The notes beneath the pieces were generated by a model, which did not search any database, was not told the origin of the DNA, and worked only from the letters and a program-made list of their open reading frames with translations. A stretch of 64,000 bases of DNA from Physella acuta (Eukaryota > Mollusca > Gastropoda > Physidae), in NCBI RefSeq assembly GCF_028476545.1, contig NW_026733215.1, forward strand, positions 1 through 64,000. Reading direction: 5' to 3'. Made by a program: the position numbers and the translations under genes. This document shows, piece after piece, positions 28,266-41,865 of this stretch; the stretch's first letter is position 1; each line of letters begins with the position of its first letter.

Positions 28266-28893
28266 CCATTGTGTCCGAAATAACTTGTCTCTCACATAAA
28301 TTTGGCCCGCATTAGAATCTGGACCTGACATCGGTTATGTAACCCGTGATTTAGGTTAACTTAATCCTAACTGTTGTTTATGTTGGTCCAGTAAATATCT
28401 TTGTGAGGTTACGAAAAATAATAAATGAAATTGGGAAAAAAAGTCCACCCAGCACTAATGGGCACTGACTCACGTTATTGAAACTAAACATATTGGGCAG
28501 GGAATGACCACACCATCCCTTCATATGAAGAGGGCAAGAACATGGACTCTACTTCATCTCCGAAACGTTAAGTTCGAAATTGGAACTTTCCTTTTATTAT
28601 TATCTCACCTACATGGTTCTTAAATTAGACTTTAATATCATTCCTGGCAAAACTGTTTTTTTAGAAAATATATCTGTTTTTAACTGAAAAACAGATTTTT
28701 CACATCAAAGTACATCATAAGATTTAGGTATACGACGTTAAATGAAAAATGCCCCCAGATATCATAAATATTTTTTTTTCCAGAACTTTGTTACCTACAG
28801 AAGAACTATTATTCGCCATTTTAAATCTGCATACATAACCTAGGAAATCAGGTCATACTTTAAAACAAGTGTTTTTTTTCTTTTTTGAGATTT

Positions 28894-28896
<3 letters not shown>

Positions 28897-28988
<92 letters not shown>

Positions 28989-29020
28989 ATATATATATAT
29001 AAATATATATATATATATTT
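28897..29020. repeat. (TA)n array downstream of K4
   Basis: TA array in the K4 3' region, equivalent to 41060-41094 in U3. Confidence 0.95.
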
Positions 29021-29182
29021 TCAATTTCACACTTACAAAAAAAAAAAAAAACACATTTTGTGCATTATTGATTTTATTTTTATAATTATTGGTATATAAT
29101 GTATTTGTAGTATTGAAATCTAAATTATTCTTTTAAATAATATTCAAAAATTAATCTTTGATGTGCAACTTTTGTATTTAAG

Positions 29183-30276
<1,094 letters not shown>

Positions 30277-30536
30277 TTTGATGTCAAGATTTCAAAATTC
30301 TACTTTTAAAAAATCTTGTAACAAAAATAACACGATAGCATAGTCATTATATGCTGGATTAAAAATTTTTTAATTTGTTTGATGTTTGAAAATAAAATTG
30401 GATCGATATATTGAGCATGAAAATACAATCTTTCATAACGAAATGGTATTTTAACGAAAATAAGGAAATTTAAAAAAAATTGCCTTAAAGATAAAATATC
30501 ATACTTCACTGAATATTGAGCTGTATTAAAAAGCTG

Positions 30537-30544
30537 TTTATATA
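30537..30544 (-). promoter_or_regulatory. TATA box of K4
   Basis: TATATAAA on the - strand in the conserved gtgtatataaacag block, about 260 nt upstream of the ATG. A GAAGTATGA donor-like site downstream suggests a noncoding first exon. Confidence 0.65.
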
Positions 30545-30710
30545 CACTTAGAACGCAATTAAATTGTTTACGACAATACACTGTGTACTCTTTGGTTTGT
30601 CATTAATTTGTAAGAGAATTATCACAATTAAGAACAGGTTGGAAGCATGTTAATTGGTTAATCTAATCTGTTGCTTCTTTTGTGAAATAGGTTTACATTT
30701 TTTTGTTTAA

Positions 30711-30960
30711 TGACGGTCGGAAGGTAAAATTGTCTATAACTAACCCTAAAGTTTCGAGTTCGAATCTGTTGAAAGTCTTTGAGTGCGTTCTGTTTTGATA
30801 GGTGCCTGACTCACGTTAAGGAAACCTACTCGGCTGGGCATAGTGCTGACTACACCGTCTCCTCATGTAATTGTATCCAGTCACCATCACAGCTTATACG
30901 TCGTACATTAAAAAGATGAAATCTACTACAACTGCCCTGTGTGTATCAGACTCTAACGGT
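30711..30960 (+). mobile_element. tRNA-derived SINE (S1 family), U2 copy
   Basis: Paralogous with 19413-19675, with the same B-box remnant (gagttcgaatctg) and body. It was inherited through segmental duplication rather than by a new insertion. Confidence 0.75.
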
Positions 30961-31521
30961 AAAGGTTTATGTTGTAGTCGGTTGATGGGATGGTAGTTTT
31001 TGACTAGCTGTTTGTGGATGGGGATTATAGTCTGGTGGCTTGCAGTTTGTGGATGTGGATGGTTGTGTGGGGTAGTCCATAATACGAGGTTTAATAAAAC
31101 ACTCATTTGGTAATATTTCACTGCCAACATGACCATGATATTTTAAAATAGGTTTTCCATTTATAAAAAAAATTGATCCTTTTCATTTTATCAACATTTT
31201 TATCGTCTAAACGATGCAATAATTCCTACAAAATATATTATTTGTGCACTATGTGTGTGTGTTTTAATTATTTTATCAAACTGTTTAGTTTACAGCTCAC
31301 CTCTCAAGGTCAACTGTACGCTATGTACGACATATGAGCTGTGATGGTAACTAGATACAATACAATTAAGCGGGGTCTAATGAATCAAAACAAGCTGTTT
31401 GTGTGCACTTTATTTCAAGATTTAATGACTGAACATACTATTGGCTTTGTAGGCAAAATTCATACAGCTCGGTACAGTAATTAGGAAAATAAATGTTTGC
31501 TGCTAAACCTATATATATATA

Positions 31522-32770
31522 TCTATAATATAACGCTGCTGGTAGTGTGTCAGTCCTTCCTTCCTTCCTTCCTTCCTTCCTTCCTTCCGTCATCGCTATA
31601 GATTTTGGAACCATAAAAGTAAACATTCGCACCATGCTGTGCTTTTCAGTGCACCGCAGTGTCTTATTATAAGTATTAGAGTAGGGTTTGTTTATATAGC
31701 GGCATAGAGCTATTTTATAATTGCCACGGTTTTTACTCTTTCGCATAACGTCAAGAAAATATTAAATACACGCAAACTGCTAAAACGTATTAAAAAGATT
31801 AATGTCAAATATCATTTTCGTTTAGGTTCCCAGAAAAAGTGGATACATTTTAATAAGATAATAACAGTACGGTAGAAAAATCAAATTAATTTAACTCTTT
31901 TCTAATTTTGACAAAGGAGGTAATTTAAAAATACAAAGTCATTAAACTAACGCTAATAAAAAATGTAAATCCAAATATACGTTCGTCATAGAAGGAATTA
32001 GTGTTGCAATAATATAATTAGCAAATTGTGAATGCAAATTATTCGGATGTGTAAGAGGAAATTATTGTTAGAAAATTATAATTAGCATGGATTGATAAAA
32101 GGCAATCTTTTATTTATTTTATTCACTGAATGGAGGCCCTACTGTTTATTACTTATAATTTTTAATCAACTATTCAGCTCTATTATAGACGCGTCATCAC
32201 GTTCATTAGGTGCGCAATGGTTTTATTTATGAAACTCTATTGTAATTTTTTAAAATTTAAAGTACTGGAAAAAAATGCGTGAATGGATAAAGTGAAACAT
32301 TGTAGGTAAAACACGGATATTTTAAATACTGCCTATTATTTATATTGTTTTCTAATTATTATTCTATCTTTCGGGTTTTATAGGAGAGGCGTAGCGAGGG
32401 GGGGGGGGGGCATATGTCCCCGGGTGCCGACCTTAGGGGGCGCCAAAGTGGGTTGGAAAAAATTTGCGAGGGGGGGGGGGGGGTGGAAATCGAAAGTTTT
32501 AGGGCGGGGGGGGGGGGGGGGGAAGGGGTGCAAATCGAAAGTTTGAGGGGGGTGCAAATCACCGGAAAGGGCGCGATTTTGGCGCTACGGGCTAGACTGT
32601 GAGCAAAATGCCTGTATGATTGCTTTAAATTGTGTTTATGTTATGAGTGTTGTGTTTGTTTTTTCGTTGTTGTTTTTTTGCGTTCGTTTGTGTTGTGTTT
32701 AGTTTTGTTCTGTTCCCAAGTTGGTACATTTAAAAAAGATTTACCGTGGCGGAGCACGGGATGCAGCTAG
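31522..32770 (+). mobile_element. Helitron 2, non-autonomous
   Basis: It starts TCTATAATATAACGCTGCTG after an A and ends with a short hairpin (ccgtg/cacgg), then gatgcagCTAG before a T. These are canonical Helitron features. It lies inside a (TA)n array. It carries a (TTCC)n tract near 31555-31588 and an internal gcgtagcgagg-type MITE-like block near 32382-32590. A close inverted copy lies at 53094-54316. No Rep/helicase coding was found. Confidence 0.8.
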
Positions 32771-33075
<305 letters not shown>

Positions 33076-33563
33076 CATATATGTGTTTGTGCACGTATGT
33101 ACTCACAGATGTGTGCCAATGTTTATTTTGGTCTGATGTAAACTAAACTGACCCACTTCCTCTACCCCCCCCCCCACTTATTAGTGTGACCATTTGCGGA
33201 CCGCAACCCAATACCTTCACCTTGTAAGTTAAGTTGTTTCTTTTCATCGGCCCACAATTAATTTGATTCTCCATGAAATGAACTGCCGATCATGTCAAAA
33301 ACCCACATTTCATGGCGACAGATGTGAACTTGAGTTTTTTAAATTTTTTGAACAAACATGTTTTCAAAGATTCAACATAAATATTTTACTCCAGCAAAAC
33401 ATCGTGTTTTCAATCTCCCATTAAATGTTAACTTTAAAAACACAAAAAATTTGACGATTTTGTTAATTCCACGTCATTAAGCAACTCATCAACTTGTAAG
33501 TGAGAACAGAAAATTTTAAAGTTAAATTTGAACTATTGAAATCAACAGCCAAAAAATGTGTGG

Positions 33564-33570
33564 TATAAAA
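33564..33570 (+). promoter_or_regulatory. TATA box of K5
   Basis: TATAAAA in ggtataaaatactc, identical in context to K3. The noncoding exon would run from about 33595 to 33631 with the donor CAAG/GTATAT. Confidence 0.7.
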
Positions 33571-33628
33571 TACTCTGCACGTTGCAGAGAAAAAAGTATT
33601 TCGACTTAAACACATTTTAATTTACATC

Positions 33629-33631
<3 letters not shown>

Positions 33632-33706
<75 letters not shown>
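33632..33706. repeat. (TA)n array at the start of the K5 5' intron
   Basis: The TA array starts immediately after the noncoding-exon donor, and the acceptor ttttttccag precedes 33784. Confidence 0.95.
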
Positions 33707-33708
<2 letters not shown>

Positions 33709-33807
33709 TTTAAATATTATAAGACTATATATAGATAGAACAAGTTACAATGTTGTACATTGACCGTGTATTTTTTTTTCCAGTTTAGAGATTAAAGAAG
33801 AGACATC

Positions 33808-36254
33808 ATGTCGATTTTGACTGTTCTGTGTTTATTCGGAGCAGTATGTAAGCACAACTTTTTCTTATTTTTTTGGTTACAAATTATAATCGTTTTACCT
33901 AAATAATCTTATAAAATAACACGTAACAGTCTTGGATTGCCATGTTGAAAATTTTAGTGTTAATCCATGGACGTATGTAAATCACTGGTGTAAATCATTG
34001 AGCATTATTGTTGTCGGATGATATTTACTAAGTCAAATGTCAATTACTATTTGATACTTACGTAATATTAATGGATATGTTCATACTTTATTGACAAATT
34101 GATGAAAAAAATATTTGAAGCTTTGGCAACGTGGCACAAAAGTTCTCATTGTTTATCAACGTGACGCTAAAATTATCATAGTTAAAATCTACGAAGAAGT
34201 GTTTTTAAATGTATTCAATTGTCGCAGGCAGAGTCACAAATTGTTAACAATTCAATTCGTGGAAGTATCAATATAATTTCATTAATTTCATTAATTTTAA
34301 AAAACGTTTAATCATCATCTTTTTAGAGAGGAAAAGTTAAAATGTTCTAATTAGTTCACACTAACAATTTAGGCTTAAGTAAAATACCCTTTAACAGGAT
34401 AGTACAAGATAGTACAGAATAGAAGTTCTACTAATATCACAAACATATTAACATTGAAAATGTAAAACGGATTTCGGGCCACTAACTAATGCCACAAAGA
34501 AGTACCGCACATCACGAAAGTCCAATACATATCTAGCGGCTTTTTTTTAAATAGAAGAGAAAATAGAACGCAGCCTTGACGAAAAGTAATAAAAAAATAC
34601 AGTTACATAACGTTTTAAAATATATAAATAAATTTGAAGAAAATTTTTGAGCCCCCTATTTGGTCCCCTAGGCCTATATAGCTATCAAACGGGAGAAACG
34701 AGTCAAACGAGTACAATTTTAAAGTTCCATAGGGGGTTTAACCACAGCGGGGCTTTGACCAGAACGGGGCTTTGACCATGGGGGGAGGGAGATAATATAT
34801 AGAACTTAAAATAGAAAATTTTAAACTGCTATTTTAAATTTTAATTTATGATAAAAACAATACCATTTTCTACATGTTTCCTGAAAGTCCATTCATAGAA
34901 ATTAACCTGTACTAAAATAGTCAAATATATTAGTCTCATAGATTTATTTTAAATATAAATGGAACCCAAATAATTCGACATATAACAAGTTTCACAAATA
35001 AATAATGTAGATGTAGGTCTATTTGAAAATACATAGCATATATAAATGATAAAAAATGATAAAAAACATGTCAACAGTATAGTCAAAGAGGTAATACTTG
35101 TATGGTTAACTAAATGACAGATGAATTAACATACTATTACATCCTGCCGCAATTTAAAATATAATTACACACCTTTTAAAATTAATCCTTACCATATATG
35201 GACACAGCGCTTGTTATCAAACGCCAGCATTGGACAAACCATCTATGATCAAATACACTATATGGACAAACCACCTGTGATCAAAAACCCTATGTGGACA
35301 AAACACCTGTGATCAAAGCCGAACACAGCGCTTGTGATAAAACACCCGTTGACAAACCGCCTGTGATCAAAGACACTCTGCTGAGAAAACACCTGTGGTC
35401 AAACCCCCTATGGTCAAACCACCTATGGTCAAAGGCCCGCTGTGGTCACAACCCCTATGATCAAAGGCCCTATGGTCAAAGCCCCTCTGTGGTCAAACCA
35501 CCTATGGTCAATTCCCCTATGGTCAAAGCACCTGTGGTCAAAGGTCTGCGCACCATTTTTACCTATAATTTACACTGCAGTTTGTGTAAAGGATTTTAAT
35601 GTTTGCAGAATAGCGTGGTATAGCGACTGTAAAAAGAAAGAAAATATTTATTATGGTCTGCTGTTGGCCCCCTAAACTGCGGAGTCTGGCGGCACTGTGG
35701 TTCCGCCATTTACTCTATTAGACAAAGCTTAGCTTAACTTTGATTATCTTATTGACATGTAACCCATTTGTAATGTAATGAAACTGATTTTCCAAGAAAC
35801 ATCTTCAGAAATATATCATTAAAAATACTTGCATTGTTTGACCATAAAGGCGTGTTGTGGTCAGCTTCACGCCCTTTAGCTTATCTTTAGCTCTGATAAG
35901 TTCGTGAACACCTGACTATTTTTATTTTGGCACAATCTTTCATGCTAAATCGCTGCAATAGAACTCTAAGCTTTCATTCCACTCTCTACCTCATGTCCAC
36001 TACATCACCTACTTACATTTAAATTATATTTTTTTATGTTTAAAGTTTCGTATTCCTGTTTTATCGTGTCGTTTGCAGGCTTCGCTCTCGCCGGCGACAA
36101 TGACGACTGTCGCAGACCCTGCCCTAACTACTACGACCCCGTGTGTGGCAGTGACGGCAAGACCTACAGCAACTATTGTGAGCTGCTGAACGCCAACTGC
36201 GACAAGGAGAAGGGCAGGAAGGTCGAGATTGTCTTAATGAGGCAGTGTAAATAG
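33808..36254 (+). CDS. K5: secreted one-domain Kazal inhibitor
   Basis: Exon 1 CDS (33808-33847) encodes MSILTVLCLFGAV with a GTAAGC donor. Exon 2 (36079-36254) gives a total of 71 residues with the signal sequence MSILTVLCLFGAVCFALA. The mature part is one Kazal domain with the core [14 protein letters not shown] and the six-residue Cys4-Cys5 spacing (CELLNANC) that K3 lacks. The predicted P1 is Asn (CPNYY), which is unusual for a tight trypsin or chymotrypsin inhibitor. The intron is enlarged by a foldback-like element at about 34725-35552. An ATG at 36036 opens an in-frame hydrophobic leader (MFKVSYSCFIVSFAGFALA) through the acceptor region. AATAAA lies at 36406 after a (TA)n array. Confidence 0.88.
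34725..35552. mobile_element. Foldback-like element FB-a in the K5 intron
   Basis: The left arm (34725-34790) reads ggctttgacca repeats and the right arm (35210-35548) reads tggtcaaagcc and tggtcaaacc repeats, which is the inverse. An AT-rich core lies between. The U1 equivalent (22565-22620) lacks it. The arms differ in length, the boundaries are approximate, and no coding was seen. Confidence 0.7.
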
Positions 36255-36308
36255 ACAGTTGCATAGTAACACCCTAATAGTGTCTACCCCCCCCCCCGAT
36301 TGAAAATA

Positions 36309-36312
<4 letters not shown>

Positions 36313-36384
<72 letters not shown>
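36313..36384. repeat. (TA)n array in the K5 3' region
   Basis: Between the K5 stop codon and AATAAA at 36406. Confidence 0.95.
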
Positions 36385-36386
<2 letters not shown>

Positions 36387-36765
36387 CTGGTGTAAAATAT
36401 ACTCAAATAAATTTTTTTATCGAGATGTATTTAAGTTTTTTTAAGCTACAAACGTAAGACTGAACTTCGTCCTCAACATTTTAATGTATAGGAGAATGAG
36501 TAACATAGCGACGCATACCTTTTTTAATGCAACGATTAAATCGGCTAGAAACTCTTTACCTTTTAAGGGTATATTAAATTTGTAATCAAATTGTTATAGT
36601 TTAACATAATCCATAGCATAATCCATACAAAATTAACAGATCAAACTGACCTAAGACGTGAATTATTTGCTAATTATTTGTTTCCAACCGTTTGGCAACT
36701 CTTTTTATGGCGACAAAAATTTGTCACTATGGCAAGCCAACCAATTCTTTTCATCTGTTGTTAAA

Positions 36766-37265
36766 GATTATATTCGTTTGACCTAAGTAATCTTATAAAA
36801 TAACACGTCTTGGATTGCCATGTTGACAATTTTAGTGTTAATCCATTGACGTATGGCACGATGATCTGATGTAAATCATTGAACATTATTGTTGTCAGAT
36901 GATATTTACTAAGTCAAATGTCAATTACTATTTGATACTTACGTAATATTAATAGAAATGTTCATACTTTGTAGACAAATAGATGTACCAAATATTTGAA
37001 GCTTTGGCAACGTGGCACAAAAGTTCTCATTGTTTACCAACGTGACACTAAAATTATCATAGTTAACATCTACGAAGAAGTGTTTTTGAAATGTATTCAA
37101 CTGTCGCAGGCATAACCACAAATTGTTAACAATTCAATTCGTTTACGTATCAACATAATTTAATTAATTTTAAAAACTTTTAATTATCATCTATTTTAAT
37201 GAGGAAAAGCTAAAATATTCTACTTGCTTTGCACTAACAATTTAGTCATAATTAAAATACTCTGT
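36766..37265 (+). repeat. Displaced copy of the K5 intron's 5' part
   Basis: This matches 33885-34400 (ataatcttataaaataacac, gatatttactaagtcaaatg) but lies downstream of K5 and has no exons. It is followed by a second copy of tttgtcactatggcaag, so it looks like the remnant of another one-domain gene copy lost by deletion. Confidence 0.65.
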
Positions 37266-37306
37266 TCAGTGGCAGAACAAGAACAAGAGTTTGTCACTAT
37301 GGCAAG

Positions 37307-38761
37307 CGGTTCCATGACAAATGATCTCAGGACACATGATCTCAGACAAAATATCTCAGACAAAATATCTCACGGACAAATGATCTCAGGACAAATGATC
37401 TCAGGACAAATGATCTCAAGGACGAATGATCTCAGACAAAATATCTCAGACAAAATATCTCACAGCAAAATTTTAATAGTATGTACTATGATTTTAGTTG
37501 ATTTGAACTTTTTAAAATTGACTGTCAATATGGTTTTGTTTACTTTTTTACGCATAATAATTGGAATAAAATCAATTTGTTAAAGTTAACAAAGCATCAA
37601 AAGATTATTAAACTTAATCTTTGTAATAGCAATTGATTTGAAAAAGTAAAACTTAAAAGAAAATTAATCCTTTAACATAAAAGGTATAATAAATTATTAT
37701 GCATAAAACAAATAAAGTAACCGTAGCTATACAACATGAATGTTTAAAACACGCAGAATTTTTTCAAAAATGTGAATGGGTCTTCGGGTTTGTATCCTAA
37801 AACTATTGTTTTTATTGCCTCATCAACACAATCATAACGCTTACCTTTCTATGCCGGCAGGTAGGCCTACATAGTTATGATCACACCTCTACAATACTAT
37901 GTGATCATGTATTGTATAAACTCTTGCTCGACATGTTCTAACTTCACATTTCCAAATCTCTTTGACTTCTGCCCCAGTTCTGGCTTTTAAACACAGAAAT
38001 TCACTAGAAAATAATTTCCTATAACCTTTCTGTGATGTAACGAAAGAGGCTATAGCTGGGCATGCACACTACGACAAACTTTGCTCCTCGATGACCGCTG
38101 TAGTTTAAATAAGCATTGGTCATCTGATCAGTTAGGAGTGACCGGCGCATAACTATTGACTTATGATGCTAGTTGTATTGTCCATGGAAGGCGGATGTCT
38201 TTCCCTTAAGGTATGTCTTTGCCATCAAAGCGGGCGGCCACCTTGATACGAAGGTGTGTCTTTATTTGATCTAGTTTCGTCTACCGGACATGGTAAGATT
38301 GTCTTATGTTTGGCAAGCTCACCAACGCTGTCTATCGAAAAAATTCTTTAATCTTCGCATACTATATTAATAATCTTAATTTTAAAATATTTAGTGGAAT
38401 ATGACAAATTTATGCAGCAAACATTTCTTACAATTATTATATAGGCCTATAAACAATATTAAATAAAGTAATCAAAACCGTATGACAGTCAATAAAAAAT
38501 GTTCAGATCAACTAAAATCATCCTACACACTATTAAAATTTTGCTGTCAGATATTTTGTCTGAGATATTTTGTCTGAGATCATTTGTCCATAATATCATT
38601 TGTCCTGATATATTTTGTCCTTGGATCTTTTGTCCTGAGATCATTTGTCCGTGAGATATTTTGTCTGAGATATTTTGTCTGAGATCATTTGTCCATAATA
38701 TCATTTGTCCTGAGATATTTTGTCTGAGATCATTTGTCCTGAGATAATTTTTCCTGTCACC
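37307..38761. mobile_element. Foldback-like element FB-b
   Basis: The left arm (37310-37465) is tandem ggacaaatgatctca and agacaaaatatctc units. The right arm (38525-38760) is the inverse (tgagatcatttgtcc). A unique AT-rich core of about 1 kb lies between. The flanks repeat tggcaag (37300-37306 and 38762-38768), and the uninterrupted site occurs at 36733 and in U1 at 23874. No coding was seen. Confidence 0.78.
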
Positions 38762-38768
38762 TGGCAAG

Positions 38769-39592
38769 CCAACCAGTTCTATTCATCTGTTGCTCGCTTT
38801 TTATTCCTTACTAGACTACCCGTTATTGTTGAATAACCATGTGTTTCAAGTGTCATCCATAACTGAAAGGAAATCCTACCAAGATTGTTGTTTACATGGA
38901 TTTAAAAAAAAACGTGTGTTTTTTTTTAAATTAAATTTTGAAATCAAAGCGACTGTAAAAATAATAAAAATTATAAAAACTTTAAAGTAAAAATAATTTA
39001 GATATTTAATTATTTTTTGTATAAATGTTATAAAAGTTGCAAATCCAGATATCTTTAAAATATTTTTTTTTTAGTTTAAGGCTACATTTCTATTCATTTT
39101 CATCAAGTCAAAGTTATAAACTGAAGTTTCACTTTCGTAAGAGAAATATTGATTGACTCTACTAGAACTACGTTTTCGATATTCTAAAAACCACAGTTCA
39201 TAAAAAAAATCTGATTGTAATTTGTCTTCAAAACTTTGCCGATACAATTTTTAAAGTCAGCCATCTTTTTTTTTTTCGACGTCTGTAAACAATCAAAGTG
39301 TTTTTAGCTTTTTTAAACTAAATTTCCTGATTACCAAAAATAATAAAAACATTAATTACACCCAAACTTAAAAATAAAAAGTCCAACACAACTCAAATTA
39401 TCCAAATTTTTGTAACCATATTTATTTTAATAACGTAGTATATGATTTGTTCAATATTTATTGGGCCTTTTGAATATTTCGAGGCTATTCTCTGTTGTGT
39501 AAATTTCCGACCAGTTTATTAACTGCGAGAGGTTCTTATAACCAATTGTTTCGACCATTGGATTAGGATTTAATATAGTCTCCACAGACATT
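38769..39592. other. U2 downstream flank, no gene seen
   Basis: This matches 23890-23970, then jumps to 26088-26735 of U1. The module M copy present there at 25880-26080 is absent here. Confidence 0.6.
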
Positions 39593-39952
39593 CAGAGGCG
39601 TAGCTAGCGGAGGGTGGGTGCGACGTCCGTCTCGGGCGCCGACCCAAATGACACAAACGGGGTGAAAAGTTTTAAAAGCCGATTCTGAGCTGCATTACTA
39701 AACTATATGAAGTTAATATAATAGATCTCTGCTTTGCATTCCTAACTGATTTAACTGTTTTGTACATCAATTTTGTGACGTAATACAAAAAAACTGCATT
39801 AAGGACAGAGACTTGTAAAAAGTGCTCCAAAACTTTCCAAAATGGGAAGACGTAGCTTTTTGCTAACATAAATAACAAAAAATAAAATGGTCGGAAGGGG
39901 GCGCAAGTTTGATGCTTCATCCTGGGCGCTAGCCAGGGTCGCTAAGCCACTG
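39593..39952. mobile_element. MITE shared by units U1-U3 (copy in U2)
   Basis: Near-identical to 26736-27095 with the same flanks, so it was inherited through unit duplication. Confidence 0.75.
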
Positions 39953-40291
39953 TAGAGAACAACGATTTATCTACAATGCTATTATTAAAACTGAAATAAA
40001 ATTGCAATTTCTCAGCACGGTTTTCTGCTTTATATTGATCACATAAAAAAAAACAACGAATAATGGCTGTATTATTTTTAGGGACTGAAAAAGTAATACT
40101 TTTAACCTCACATGCTGCAAAAGTTAATCCTGTAAGTAAATGCTAAAATGTTATTTTAAAAATCAAAATAAAACAAAAGACTGAAGTAAAATTCTGCAAT
40201 AATATATGACACACCTAACAGCTTTCTATAAATATTTAGAACAATTGTTCCTACCTATGAACTTAAAAAGGGTCCTTGTATCTGATGTTAA

Positions 40292-40475
40292 GTGACGGTG
40301 TGGTCGAGTTGTACACCACTTGACTGCTAGCTCGTAGTTCAGATCTAGATCCCTCGAGACAACAGGACTTTCCTGAGCCCACACAGCACAAATGAGTACC
40401 TGCCTCACGATATGAACCATTCATATGTAGAGGTCAAGAAACATATGTAGGCCTACTCTACTTCATCTGTGTACC
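40292..40475 (+). mobile_element. tRNA-derived SINE (S2 family), U2/U3 junction
   Basis: Same position and body as 28081-28265; the B-box region is slightly damaged (gtagttcagatctaga). Confidence 0.75.
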
Positions 40476-41054
40476 ATTGTGTCCGAAATAACTTGTATCT
40501 CACATAAATTTGGCCCGCTTGAGAATCTGGACCTGACATCGGTTATGTAACCCGTTATTCAAGTTAACTTAATCCTAACTGTTGATTATGCAGGTCCAGT
40601 AAATATCTTTGTGAGGTTACGAAAAATAACAATTGAAATTGGAAATAAAAGTCCACCCATCACTAATGGGCACTGACTCACTTTATTGAAACTAAAGATA
40701 CTGGACAGGGAATGACCACACTATCTCTTCATATGAAGAGGGCAAAAACATGGACTCTACTTCATCTGCGAAACGTTAAGTTCGAAATTGGAATTTTCCT
40801 TTTATTATTATCTCACCAACATGGTTCTTAAATGAGACATTAATATCATTCCTGGCATAACTGTTTTTTTAGAAAATATATTTGTTTTTCACCGAAAAAC
40901 AGATTTTTCGCATCAAAATACATCATAAGATTGAGGTATACGAAGTTAAATGAAAAATGCCCCCAGAAGAACTATTATTCGCCATTTTAAATCTGCATAC
41001 TTAACCTAGGAAATCAGGTCATACTTTAAAATAAGTGTTTTTTTCTTTTTTGAG

Positions 41055-41059
<5 letters not shown>

Positions 41060-41094
<35 letters not shown>
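41060..41094. repeat. Short (TA)n array downstream of K6
   Basis: Equivalent to the longer array at 28897-29020. Confidence 0.9.
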
Positions 41095-41265
41095 TTTCCA
41101 CACATTTTCAATTTAACACTTACAAAAAAAAAACACATTTTTGTGCATTATTGATTTTATTTTTATAATTATTTGTATATAATTTATTTGTAGTTTTGAA
41201 ATCTAAATGATTCTTTTAAATAATATTCAAAAATTAATCTTTGGTGTACAACATTTGTTTTTAAG

Positions 41266-41624
41266 TTAGCAATCCCCACAGTGAGCAATGGTTATCTTCT
41301 GCTCTGGTGGAAGGTCACAGTTGGCGGTGTCAAATTCGCAATCGTTGGCGTACGTTTTCCCATCACTGCCGCAGATAGGCCTTAACAACTCGTAGCAGGC
41401 GTTTATGGGGCAAGGTTGCTCTGTGACACCGGGGTAACATTCCTTGTGGCAGGGGCCCTCACTTTGTACTGTCACTTCTGGATTGTCGCAGTTGGCGTTT
41501 CTCAACTCACATGCGTTGGGGTAGGTCTTACCGTCCGAGCCGCACACGGGGGCCCAGATACGTGGGCAACCCGTAGGGCAGGGCTCAGACTCGGCCAGAA
41601 CCGTGCCCATACCTGTTGGTAACG

Positions 41625-41693
<69 letters not shown>

Positions 41694-41723
41694 TCCTATA
41701 TATATATATATATGGACTATATA

Positions 41724-41789
<66 letters not shown>

Positions 41790-41794
41790 TATAA

Positions 41795-41865
<71 letters not shown>

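Larger units (their letters stand above)
30277..31521. other. K4 upstream part of the divergent K4/K5 region
   Basis: It holds the K4 leader, the TATA box at 30537, the S1 SINE, a short run of the gtttgtggatgtggat monomer near 31010-31060, and the uninterrupted site aagcggggtctaatgaatca (near 31370), where U5 carries a MITE. Confidence 0.7.
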
